This document shows, piece by piece, positions 32,753-40,900 of a DNA stretch of 64,000 nt. The notes beneath the pieces are model-generated. The model saw nothing but the letters and a program-made list of their open reading frames with translations, was not told where the DNA came from and searched no databases. Both the position numbers and the translations under genes were made by a program. Each line of letters starts with the position of its first letter. The stretch's first letter is position 1. The stretch is from Clostridia bacterium. Its GTDB lineage: Bacteria > Bacillota_A > Clostridia > Christensenellales > Aristaeellaceae. Where the stretch lies: positions 20,407 through 84,406 of the forward strand of contig JAFWYA010000101.1 of NCBI GenBank assembly GCA_017517815.1. The letters are read 5' to 3'.

Positions 32753-33928
32753 TCAGATTTCGAATACCAGAGACGGGTCGGCCGTTTCGGGGTTCTCCAG
32801 GAAGTAGCCGCAGTCCTTCTCCATGATCTCGTTGTAGGAAGGCCAGGTCACCTGAATGTCCTTGTTTTCCCACATCAGCTGCATGTCGTTGGCCCAGCTG
32901 AGCACTTCCTTGGCGCCCTCGAGGTGGCGGCCAACGCGGTACTTCAGGGGAGTGCCAAACTCGTAGTCATAGTCCACGTAGGTCAGACCATGCTCGGCAG
33001 CGATCTTGAGGATCTCGTCCTGACCAACGGGCTGGAGGTCGTCAGTCATAGGACCAACGATCCAGTCGGTGAAGGTATGGGGAGTCTCCATCAGAACCGC
33101 CAGCGTATCGCTGTAGTCGCCCCACTCACGGTGAGACAGGCCGCGCAGGTTCTTGGGAGACGCCTCACACTTCATGTAGAAGCGGTCGGCGGACAGGCTC
33201 ATGGAAGCCATCATTGCCATGTCCAGCGCGCGGTCGTGAGCCACGTAGGTCTCAACCACGGGGTACATAACGGCGGCCTCGTGAGAGTCGATGGCAATGT
33301 CGACGTCCTCGTTGCGGATGATCTCCATGATAGCAAAGCAAACGCGCTCGATCAGAGAGCCGTCAGGACGGCCGGGATAGCAGCGGTTGACGTTGCGGAT
33401 ATCCTGGTAGGTCAGCGCCAGGTTGGACGGATAGTGCATGTAGGTGAAAGGATCCGGCCAGGAATCCAGCGGGTTGGCCCAGCGGTCGCCATTCTTGAAC
33501 TGCGCAGTGCCCCACTCGGTTTCCACCTTGTAGTAGGGAGGATACGCATTGCCCAGCATGCCCAGCGTGGTAGCGCTGCGGTTGGCCTGCGGGATGATGA
33601 TGACGCGGCCCTTCTGCACAGTGATGTTGTTGAGCATCACATAGGCAGACATGCTGGTGGCGGGCTCGTAGGGGTGAGTACCGCCCAGATAGAGCAGGGT
33701 GCCGCCCTCAACGCCGGAGTCAAAGAAGAAAACGGGGGTGTCGCCGAAGGTGCCCTTCAGGCTGGGAACCCACTCGCTGAGCATGTGGGTTTCGGTCAGC
33801 GCGCTGGAGGCAACCACGGTTTCGGGGGTGTGACGGTAGTTGTAGAACTCTACGCCAGCCAGCGCAGCCAGTACCAGAGCAACGGCCAGCGCGATCAGCT
33901 TAACGAGAATACTCTTGCTCATTTTCAT
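32753..33928 (-). CDS. membrane-anchored AstE/AspA-like zinc hydrolase (M14-related)
   Basis: A 391-residue protein with an N-terminal helix (about 8-27), likely a signal anchor. The hydrolase domain has the zinc ligands His85 and Glu88 in GGTHPYEPA, the substrate arginine motif NVNRCYPG at 179-186 (family form DxNRxFPG) and a third ligand His216 in DIAIDSHEA. Succinylglutamate desuccinylases, aspartoacylases and M14 carboxypeptidases share this layout. Its position outside the membrane and next to C69 peptidases points to an amidase or carboxypeptidase of acyl- or gamma-glutamyl substrates. The start has GGGAGG 9 bases upstream. Confidence 0.85.
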   Translation of the reverse strand: MKMSKSILVKLIALAVALVLAALAGVEFYNYRHTPETVVASSALTETHMLSEWVPSLKGTFGDTPVFFFDSGVEGGTLLYLGGTHPYEPATSMSAYVMLNNITVQKGRVIIIPQANRSATTLGMLGNAYPPYYKVETEWGTAQFKNGDRWANPLDSWPDPFTYMHYPSNLALTYQDIRNVNRCYPGRPDGSLIERVCFAIMEIIRNEDVDIAIDSHEAAVMYPVVETYVAHDRALDMAMMASMSLSADRFYMKCEASPKNLRGLSHREWGDYSDTLAVLMETPHTFTDWIVGPMTDDLQPVGQDEILKIAAEHGLTYVDYDYEFGTPLKYRVGRHLEGAKEVLSWANDMQLMWENKDIQVTWPSYNEIMEKDCGYFLENPETADPSLVFEI

Positions 33929-33942
33929 TTTCTTTTCCTCCC

Positions 33943-34116
33943 TTACTTGATCTGCAGGATACGCAGGAGGAACGGGATGATGCAGTAGGCGTAAACGATA
34001 TCGTTCACGATGCCCTTGTTCTTCTCACGCTTGAACAGGTGCTTGACCAGGAAGAAGCAGGAGACCGCTGCGAAGATCATGTAGATCCAGTGAATGACGT
34101 TTTGCAGAAATACCAT
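33943..34116 (-). CDS. 57-residue membrane protein, possible small transporter subunit
   Basis: A short frame starting MVFLQNVIHWIYMIFAAVS with two hydrophobic segments (about 6-25 and 40-57) separated by the basic loop KHLFKREKNKG. A perfect AAAGGAGG ribosome binding site lies 7 bases before the start, and it fits exactly between the permease gene (15 bases) and the AstE/AspA-like gene (14 bases). That spacing and the binding site make it a real gene. I do not recognise a family. Since it directly follows the large permease, it may be its small partner, as in two-component carriers. Confidence 0.8.
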   Translation of the reverse strand: MVFLQNVIHWIYMIFAAVSCFFLVKHLFKREKNKGIVNDIVYAYCIIPFLLRILQIK

Positions 34117-34131
34117 GCTAATCCTCCTTTC

Positions 34132-35436
34132 TTAGATCAGGAAAGTGAACTTGTTGGGCCAGATGAGCATCGCCAGAGAGATCAGGCCCAGCACCAGGCA
34201 GGGAATCAGCACAGCCTTGAGGAAGGTGGTGTACTTGCCCTCATAGCCGGTGGCCTCGATAGCCAGACGGCCGGTGATGCGGGACGGGGGCAGGCAGTCG
34301 CCGATGGGGAACATCAGAGACAGCGCGATCGCGGCGATCTTGGGATCAAAGCCCATGGAGTTGAACAGGAAGATCAGCGGAGCACCGAACACAACGGCGC
34401 TGCCGTAGTTCAGAGCGCCCTGCAGGAAGGGAGCGATGAACAGCACGGTCGCATAGATCCAGATCACGGGCAGGGTGATGAAGGTGATGCCGATCAGGCC
34501 CTTGACGCCGGTGGCGGACATGGCGTTCTGCAGCATGCCAACGCTCAGCACGGTGGCGATCAGGGGGAAGATCTGCTCGAAGGTATCGTTGACGATCTTG
34601 CCGTAGCCCTTCAGGCCGATCTTGTTGGGGTTGCACAGCATGGCCACGATCGCGGAGATCACGAACATCAGCGGCAGGCCCAGGATCGGGATGTAGTGAG
34701 CGGCGTAGTTGGACAGCAGGAACAGCGCAACCAGAACGACCGGAGGCAGCACGATGCGCCACCAGGTCATGTTGGCAGTGGGAGCGGGCAGGCTGGCCAG
34801 CACCTCTTCCTTGCTCTGGCGCTTGGTGCCCCAGCCCAGGAAGATGATGGTGAAGATGCCGGTGAGAACGATGGGGAACATCAGCGGCATGCCAAAACCA
34901 ACGTAGGGAATGTCGCAGCCGGAGGCGATCATCATGGCCCACAGGTTCACGGGCGGCGCCGCAGCAGACAGGATGGCGAACATGAACACGAAGGCGGTCG
35001 CGCGCTTCTTGTTCAGACCCATCGCGCCAACGATGGTGGCGACCATGGTGCCCAGAACGAAGATGGAGATGGAGCCAGCGCCGGTCAGAGCGCCGGGGAT
35101 GAGCATCAGAGCGCCCATGGCGGTCAGCAGGATCCACTTGTTGTTGAACTTGTTCACCAGGCCGCGGGTGATGGTGTCCAGCGCGCCCGACTTTGCGTAG
35201 ATGTTCACAAAGATGGACGCGGTGATAAAGATCAATGCAGTATCAAGGTTAACGAACAGGCCTTCCACCAGCACGCGGGGGAAGGAATTGGTCCAGCCAA
35301 AACCGCAGCTGAACAGCAAGCCGACTACCGCGGTGATCGCCAGAGAGATCTCCGGAGTCTTCAGCAGAATGCTGCTGATGACAAATGCTGCCACCATGGC
35401 AACAAGAATGAGGATTGTACTTGCGTACACAGACAT
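34132..35436 (-). CDS. ion-transporter superfamily permease (DctM/CitM-like)
   Basis: A 434-residue membrane protein with about 11-12 helices. Repeated re-entrant-type segments rich in G, P and small residues, such as GALTGAGSISIFVLGTM in the first half and MFPIGDCLPPSRITGRL in the second, fit the two inverted repeats of ion-transporter superfamily carriers (TRAP large subunits, CitMHS and GntP relatives). The substrate is presumably an organic acid or amino acid derivative. The operon context (dipeptidases, AstE/AspA-like hydrolase, pgsBCW) suggests glutamate or a glutamyl peptide. No TRAP binding protein or DctQ is adjacent. The start has GAAGGAGG upstream. Confidence 0.8.
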   Translation of the reverse strand: MSVYASTILILVAMVAAFVISSILLKTPEISLAITAVVGLLFSCGFGWTNSFPRVLVEGLFVNLDTALIFITASIFVNIYAKSGALDTITRGLVNKFNNKWILLTAMGALMLIPGALTGAGSISIFVLGTMVATIVGAMGLNKKRATAFVFMFAILSAAAPPVNLWAMMIASGCDIPYVGFGMPLMFPIVLTGIFTIIFLGWGTKRQSKEEVLASLPAPTANMTWWRIVLPPVVLVALFLLSNYAAHYIPILGLPLMFVISAIVAMLCNPNKIGLKGYGKIVNDTFEQIFPLIATVLSVGMLQNAMSATGVKGLIGITFITLPVIWIYATVLFIAPFLQGALNYGSAVVFGAPLIFLFNSMGFDPKIAAIALSLMFPIGDCLPPSRITGRLAIEATGYEGKYTTFLKAVLIPCLVLGLISLAMLIWPNKFTFLI

Positions 35437-35497
35437 GACGGTTGCCCTCCTTCATTTTTTCCTGTTTCCCTCAATCAGTTGACGGGATCAAGAAGGG

Positions 35498-35523
35498 GTT
35501 CCCGCCCCAAACGGGGCGGGAAC
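35498..35523 (-). repeat. inverted repeat between the DUF6305-like gene and the permease gene (stem-loop 4)
   Basis: GTTCCCGCCCC, loop AAAC, GGGGCGGGAAC, an 11-bp perfect stem 24 bases beyond the stop of the DUF6305-like gene. There is no T run, so it would only attenuate or protect the upstream message. Confidence 0.7.
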
Positions 35524-35546
35524 AAAGGTGTTTCAGATGATTTGAC

Positions 35547-36137
35547 TCAAATCTGCTTGGCCAGCTCGATGAAGTCCATGGAGTTGTCCAGGATGGTCAG
35601 AGGAGTGCCGTTGGCAGTCTTGAAGGCGTCGTAACGGCCGTCGGTGTTGACGTCCTTGATCACGACCATCCAGGAAGCGCTGGGGCAAACGGCGTCGATG
35701 CAGCGCTCGTTGGAGTTGGTGGCAACGTCAGAACGCTTGTCCTTCTCCAGCATCACGGCGACGACGGGAACGTTGGCTTCCTTGGCAGCGGCCATCACTT
35801 CGTTGACGCGGGCGATTTCCTCGTCAATGGTGATGCCGGTGGCGCCCAGGCCCTTATCGGTGGAGCCGATAACGACGAAGATGGCGCTGTACTCGCGGGC
35901 GGTCACGTCAGCAGCATAGGGAACGTCAACATAGAAGAAGTCCTGCTCCTCGACCAGAGTGCCGGCACGGCTGAACAGCAGACGGCCCATCTTGCCGCCG
36001 GGGCCCTGACCAGCGTTGGTGATCATCACGGGGCCGTCAAAGGTCATGACGGGATCGCCGGAGATGGCGGCGCTGGCGAACATGGGGATGGTCATCAGCA
36101 GAGCGAGAACCAGAGCAAAGCTTACGATCTTTTTCAT
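35547..36137 (-). CDS. secreted DUF6305-like protein
   Basis: A 196-residue exported protein. The signal peptide (MKKIVSFALVLALLMTIPMFASA) is followed by a single alpha/beta domain starting DPVMTFDGPVMITNAGQGPGG in two runs, with alternating strands (SAIFVVIGSTDKGLGATG, VPVVAVMLEKD) and ending in a DGRYDAF turn. It resembles the DUF6305 family, whose function is unknown. Its place at the head of the permease-peptidase-pgs train suggests a binding or accessory role for the same substrate. Start 36137 is chosen because AAGGAG lies 9 bases upstream and the signal peptide starts there. Confidence 0.75.
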   Translation of the reverse strand: MKKIVSFALVLALLMTIPMFASAAISGDPVMTFDGPVMITNAGQGPGGKMGRLLFSRAGTLVEEQDFFYVDVPYAADVTAREYSAIFVVIGSTDKGLGATGITIDEEIARVNEVMAAAKEANVPVVAVMLEKDKRSDVATNSNERCIDAVCPSASWMVVIKDVNTDGRYDAFKTANGTPLTILDNSMDFIELAKQI

Positions 36138-36253
36138 TTTCCAAATCTCCTTTTCCATTTTTGGTTTCTGTTATTATGGGGAATCCAGGAATTTGAGCCT
36201 TCTTTCAGGCAGACACAGCAGCACGCTCGCAAGAGCATACTGCCAATCTCCAT
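36134..36253 (-). CDS. possible 39-codon leader peptide
   Basis: A short frame beginning MEIGSMLLRACCCVCLKEG and ending with a TGA that overlaps the ATG of the DUF6305-like gene (ATGA). A GGAGG lies about 13 bases before its start, farther than ideal. Four cysteines in five residues (CCCVC) would suit attenuation by cysteine supply, but no alternative hairpins were resolved. It may be chance. Confidence 0.25.
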   Translation of the reverse strand: MEIGSMLLRACCCVCLKEGSNSWIPHNNRNQKWKRRFGK

Positions 36254-36356
36254 TGAAGCAGCCTCGCCTCCTTTTCCTTCTGGTGTACTGACAGCTGCAC
36301 CGCTGCATTATATGCAGACAGATAACTGTGTATTTTTACATCAGTTGGATAATTTC

Positions 36357-36384
36357 ATTATATCACAGTTTCGTCACCCGTCCA
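36357..36384 (-). promoter_or_regulatory. candidate promoter of the DUF6305-permease-peptidase-pgs train
   Basis: Minus strand: TGGACG, 16 bases, TATAAT. The -10 is perfect; the -35 matches at four positions. A second TATAAT at 36307-36312 has no usable -35. Confidence 0.5.
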
Positions 36385-36393
36385 TCATATTTG

Positions 36394-36407
36394 TGAAAAC
36401 GTAAACA
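36394..36407. promoter_or_regulatory. cre-like site (CcpA)
   Basis: TGAAAACGTAAACA, one mismatch to the CcpA consensus TGWAANCGNTNWCA. It lies just upstream of the -35 box of the minus-strand operon promoter. A site upstream of the promoter could activate or repress. Confidence 0.35.
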
Positions 36408-36469
36408 TTTTGTAAACTATCATCAACTGCTGCCGAAAGCTGTCAAATTGAAAAAGCGTACAAATATGC

Positions 36470-36498
36470 TTGCGTATGAACGAACAACCGATTACAAT
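36470..36498 (+). promoter_or_regulatory. promoter of the MerR regulator and C26 hydrolase pair
   Basis: TTGCGT, 17 bases, TACAAT, 70 bases upstream of the regulator start. Confidence 0.6.
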
Positions 36499-36512
36499 AG
36501 CAGTATAGCATT

Positions 36513-36527
36513 CGGTAGTCGCTACCG
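36513..36527. promoter_or_regulatory. inverted repeat, operator candidate
   Basis: CGGTAG, TCG, CTACCG, a perfect 6-bp dyad about 8 bases past the expected transcription start of the merR gene. Autoregulation by the encoded regulator is plausible. Confidence 0.45.
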
Positions 36528-36567
36528 GTAAATGGATAAAAAGTCAAAAAACAAAGAGGTTTTTGCA

Positions 36568-36987
36568 ATGTATTCCATGAAAGAAGTTTGTAACAAACTG
36601 AACCTGAACTATGAAACGCTGAAATTTTATTGTAATCAGGGCCTGCTTCCCACGGTGAAGCGTGACGCCAATAACCGGCGCATTTTTGACGATCACGATA
36701 TTGCATGGCTGCAAAGCCTTCTCGATCTGAAAAAATGCGGTATGAATCATGAGCAGATAAGGATGTTTATTGATCTTTGCGCTCAGGGCAAAGAAACCAT
36801 CCCTCAAAGAAAGGCCATCCTTGTGCAAAAGCGTCATGATCTGGAGCAGCACATCCATGAGATCAATCAAACCTTTGCCTACATTGATTACTGCATACAC
36901 TGGTACGACGACATGCTGGACGGAAAGGTCCCCTATCACTCCGACCTGGTACGGCCGACTCATCCGCAGGAAGGGGCCGCAAAATGA
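36568..36987 (+). CDS. MerR family transcriptional regulator
   Basis: A 139-residue regulator. The winged helix-turn-helix at 1-70 (MYSMKEVCNKLNLNYETLKFY, then NQGLLPTVKRDANNRRIFDDHDI) is typical of MerR proteins. It is followed by a long dimerisation helix (about 80-120, RKAILVQKRHDLEQHIHEINQ). The C-terminal effector region is short and has one cysteine, so the ligand is unclear. Start 36568 is chosen because AAAGAGG lies about 8 bases upstream; an earlier in-frame ATG at 36532 lacks a site. It overlaps the C26 hydrolase gene by four bases and is divergent from the DUF6305-permease-peptidase-pgs train, which it may control. Confidence 0.87.
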   Translation: MYSMKEVCNKLNLNYETLKFYCNQGLLPTVKRDANNRRIFDDHDIAWLQSLLDLKKCGMNHEQIRMFIDLCAQGKETIPQRKAILVQKRHDLEQHIHEINQTFAYIDYCIHWYDDMLDGKVPYHSDLVRPTHPQEGAAK

Positions 36988-37913
36988 AGCGTACATTCCT
37001 TCTGCTGCTTGCGTTTCTCCTGCTGCTCTCCCCCATCGCCGTTTTTGCAAACGAACGCCCTGTCATCGGCGTTGCATGGCGCAGTGATGATATGGAAGCG
37101 AACTATTTTTTCTGGGAATATATCCTCTGGAAAGCCGGTGCATCAGCCGTGCCGCTTGCGCCAGTTTGTCTGGATGGATTGGATGCGCCTATGGATGGCA
37201 TGCTTGATCTGCCATCGGCAAAACGGGTGCGGCAAAACAGTTGGCGCTTTTCCAATGTACAAAGCGTGATGGACGGCGTGGACGCCGTATTTTTCTCCGG
37301 CGGTGAAGACATCAGCCCAACGCTGCTTGAAGTTCCACAGCCTTCTTTAAATAACGGCGAACCCTACTGCGCCGCACGCGATGTTTCGGACTATCTGCTT
37401 ATGAGCTATTGTCTGGACAACGACATTCCCCTGCTGGCCGTTTGCCGCGGCATGCAAATGCTGACCGTGGTTTCCGGCGGAAGCCTGATTCAGGATCTCG
37501 GCAATGCCTGTGCAGCAAACGGTTTGCTCTACAACGATACGCATCGCATGCCAGAAACCGTTTCCGGTCGCGACCACGCCAGACATGACGTTAAGGTAAC
37601 TGATCCTTCCTCTCATTTGGGAAGAATCGTTGCGGCTGAAGGTTTGGCTAAGGTGGCATCATGGCACCATCAGGCAGTAACCAGGCTTGAAAACACCCCG
37701 TTGAAGGCAACAGGCATTCACTCAGCAAATGGTCTCACCGTCATTGAAGCCGTCGAACGTACGGATCAGACCTTTGCCATAGGCGTTCAGTTTCATCCCG
37801 AGGTCACCTGCCGGCGCGTGCTGGTTGATCTGGCCGACGACCCCTGCGATTATGACACCTGCCTGCGTTTCTTTGAGGAACTGGCCAATCAGGCCGCTTG
37901 TGCAGATGACTGA
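36984..37913 (+). CDS. exported class I glutamine-amidotransferase-like gamma-glutamyl hydrolase (C26, PuuD-like)
   Basis: A 309-residue hydrolase of the C26 group. The nucleophile is Cys154 in AVCRGMQM, and the catalytic pair is His271 and Glu273 in GVQFHPEV. FFSGGEDISP near 103-112 is the substrate-loop motif of gamma-glutamyl-GABA hydrolases. Unlike cytoplasmic PuuD, it begins with a clear signal peptide (MKRTFLLLLAFLLLLSPIAVFA), so it acts outside the membrane. It should split gamma-glutamyl amide bonds. Coupled to the MerR gene by a 4-base overlap and next to the polyglutamate genes, it is a good candidate for trimming gamma-linked glutamyl chains. It ends at a terminator. Confidence 0.88.
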   Translation: MKRTFLLLLAFLLLLSPIAVFANERPVIGVAWRSDDMEANYFFWEYILWKAGASAVPLAPVCLDGLDAPMDGMLDLPSAKRVRQNSWRFSNVQSVMDGVDAVFFSGGEDISPTLLEVPQPSLNNGEPYCAARDVSDYLLMSYCLDNDIPLLAVCRGMQMLTVVSGGSLIQDLGNACAANGLLYNDTHRMPETVSGRDHARHDVKVTDPSSHLGRIVAAEGLAKVASWHHQAVTRLENTPLKATGIHSANGLTVIEAVERTDQTFAIGVQFHPEVTCRRVLVDLADDPCDYDTCLRFFEELANQAACADD

Positions 37914-37928
37914 TTGAATGAAACACAT

Positions 37929-37964
37929 ACAAAAAACCACCGCATACATGCGGTGGTTTTTTGT
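37929..37964. terminator. bidirectional terminator
   Basis: ACAAAAAACCACCGCAT, short loop, ATGCGGTGGTTTTTTGT, between the convergent C26 hydrolase gene and the giant adhesin gene. Confidence 0.92.
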
Positions 37965-37969
37965 ATGTA

Positions 37970-40900
37970 TCAGAAGCAAACGCTGCTTCTGATGGGATCC
38001 AGTACAGTCTGAACAGCTTCGGTCGTTTCATACTCCTGCGCAAGCAGTTCAAGCATTTCACTTTCGAAGGCTTCCAGTTCTGCCAGCACGCTTTCCGGCT
38101 GATCCGTTACGGTGCTCAGTGCATTGTAACGGGCCCTGCGATATGCGGCCTCGTCGGCATAACCGGCGATGTCCAGCAATTCGTCATTGGGGAAGATACG
38201 TGCCATGGGGTTGATGATGGCATTTTCACCGTCGTGGATGAGCAGGCCCAGCGAACCGATGCCCCTGATGCTGCGCAGGTGACTGAGCACCTTGAGCCAG
38301 AAGGCTTCATCCGCCTTTCCTTCGCACAGATAGATACCAAGCACGCTGAGGTTACCGGTGCGATCCACACCCATGATCACGTACACGGTGTAGGTCTTTC
38401 CGGCAATGATCACCTCGAAGTCCAGCACGATGGCTGCCTTCCAGTTCTGCAGCTCGCCCTTCGGAATTTCGGGCTGCACAGGATTGTAGAGGTTGATCCA
38501 GTTGCAAATACTCAGTCCGGCCTTGATGGACACATATCCATCCGCCCAGAAGATGAGAGGTTCATCCAGAGTACCTACATTGCCCTTGGCGTCGATGATG
38601 ATATCGTGCGTCCAGATGTTTTCACCGGTGATGTTGCCGTCGGTGTTGATCTCCAGTCGGTCGGTGTTGACACCAGTCACATCAAGTTCCTTGGAATGGT
38701 TGTCAACAATGATCTTATCGCCGCTGCCGTGCAGGTTGTTTACATCGGTATCGATGGGATCATCCATGTCACCGATGTTGAGGGTCAGGTCGTCCGCCTT
38801 GATGTTGGGCGCCTGTTCATCGCTGCCGGTGAGGTTGCCGGGCGTTTCGATATACGCCTCATCCTCTGCGGTGATGTTGCCGATCTCGGTATCCTTGAGA
38901 TTCTTGATGTAAACATTGTCGCCGTGAGCATCCACCTTATCCACCTTTACAGTGAGGGGATCCTGCTTCTGACCAACATCGTTGCCCAGGCTGCTGACGT
39001 CGATGCTCTCGCCTTCGATGACTCCGTCGTTGGTCACATTGCCGCCGACGACTGTCACGTCCACCTTGCCGGAGACCGTTGTTTCGTCCAGATTCAGGTC
39101 CTCATTGGAGGAGATGTAGATGTTCTCAGGCACGTTGAGGTCAGCCGTACCGCCCACATCAGCACTCAGACCATTGTCTTCGCTGCCGATGTTCTTGCCG
39201 GCGTTGATGGTAAGATCGCCGCCTGCAACGATGGAGGAGGTCTGCTTTTCAGCCTGTTCGGTAATTTCTTCGGCCTTCTTCCGCAGCTCTTCGGCCAGCT
39301 TGCGCTTGGCCTCAGCCTCGTCAGTCATCTTCTTCGCGGCTTCGTCAGCTTCGTCGAACTTCTTCTGAGCCTCAGCCAGCTGCTCCCTGATCTTTTCCAG
39401 TTCCTTTTCAGGAGCCTTCTCAGCAGTCTGCTGCTTGAGAATTTCTTCAAGCTCCTCAATCTGCTTTTCAAGGATGTCAGCGTGGCCCTGCTGCACATAG
39501 GCGTCCGCTTCTGCCTTGTCAGCGTCGGCATCAGCCTGGTTGGCATTCTTCTGTGCGTCGATGGCATCTTCGGCGATGTCATGCTGCACATCGTAAATGC
39601 TGTCGGGAACGGTGATTTCTGCGTCGTTGTCAGCGGTAATGCGGTCGACGATCAGGTCGCCGGTCACCTCTTCAACATAGACGTTGGTACCATTAGCGGT
39701 CAGCGTGCCGCCGTTTTCAGCCTTGGTATCCACCTTCAGCGGATCGCTCTGCGTGCTGACGTCGCCGTCCATGGCATTGAGAACGATGCTTTCAGCGTCC
39801 ACATTGGCCGGATCACCCAGACGGTCGCCGGTGATAATGGCGCCTTCGCTGGTGATGCTGGCATTGCCGCCGGCGGACATGGTACCCACTGTCAGGTCGC
39901 CTTCGGTGTTGCTGACGTTCAGGTCATTCACAGCATCAGCATTCACCTGACCTTCGCTGCTGTCAGCGATCAGGTCCAGCGTGCCTGCGTCGTCTACGTT
40001 GATGTCACCCTTGGAATCCGCAGTGATGGTTCCGGTGACATCGGTGGTGAGATAGTTGTCGTTTGTGCCAACGGTACCTTCCTGAGCTGTCAGGTCGGCG
40101 TCGCCGCCATCCACCCTGATGTTCAGGTCGCCCTGCGCCTCTTCGCGGGTGTTAACGATGCTGCCGGGGGCTTCAAGGTTCAGGTCTCCGCCGTTCACAT
40201 TGATGTTGCCAAGGCCCATATCGCCAGTCTTTTCTGCGATGTTTACGTTGCCGCCCGCATTCACGTTCAGCTGCGTAGCATCCTTCTCGTACTCAACGCG
40301 CAGCCAGTCGAAGTCAATTTCGGTCTCCAGGCCCCAGTTTTCATTGGGTCTGTCAGCCTTGTCCTGTTCGCTGGTCGGGTTGCCGTCCTTGTCCAGCGGC
40401 CTGGTGGTCACATCATCGTAACCCTGCTCGCTATCGGGGTTCGGGGCAGGCTTGTTCATATTGCCCACCAGTGTGGGACGATTATCTCGCTGTTCAATGA
40501 CAAGCTGCTGGTTGTCGCCCACGCCGTCCTGTGCGTTGAGATTGATATCCTTGCCCAGCACGTTGTACTCTTCACCGGCCTTACCTTCAATGGCGCCGGT
40601 TTGGGAGGTGAGGGTCACATCGCCTCGGTCGGAGAAAATCTTTCCTGCGGTGAGGGTACCCACGCTCTGGGTAATGGTGATGGAGCCTTCGTTGTCGGCA
40701 TATGCGCTGCCGACCGCCTCGCCCACTTCGATGAACGCCTCGCGTGCGGGCGGATCTTCGGGCTGGTTGAGCTGATGTTCGTTGTAGTTATCAGCTGCAT
40801 TCTGCCAGGCCTGTTCAATCAGTTCGCTGATCTCCTCGCCGGTGAGGATTCCGCCAAGCTGGCTGGCCAGCTCGTCAATGTCAAGCACGTTGTCGGCAAG

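Larger units (their letters stand above)
36138..36567. other. divergent regulatory region between the DUF6305-like operon and the MerR regulator
   Basis: About 430 bases, AT-rich. It contains a minus-strand promoter candidate (TGGACG, 16 bases, TATAAT, 36357-36384) for the long operon, a cre-like site (36394-36407), a plus-strand promoter (36470-36498) and an inverted repeat (36513-36527) for merR. It also carries the roughly 210-base leader of the operon with a possible leader peptide. Confidence 0.5.

Noticed and set aside
29546..33988. A 1,480-codon plus-strand frame
   Set aside because: It lies opposite two C69 dipeptidases and an AstE/AspA-like gene, all well supported with motifs and ribosome binding sites. 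Its translation is repetitive only because the two paralogues are.
38170..38460. An inserted IS256-like element
   Set aside because: The transposase-like part is in frame with the adhesin, has no own start or terminal inverted repeats, and covers only part of a catalytic core.
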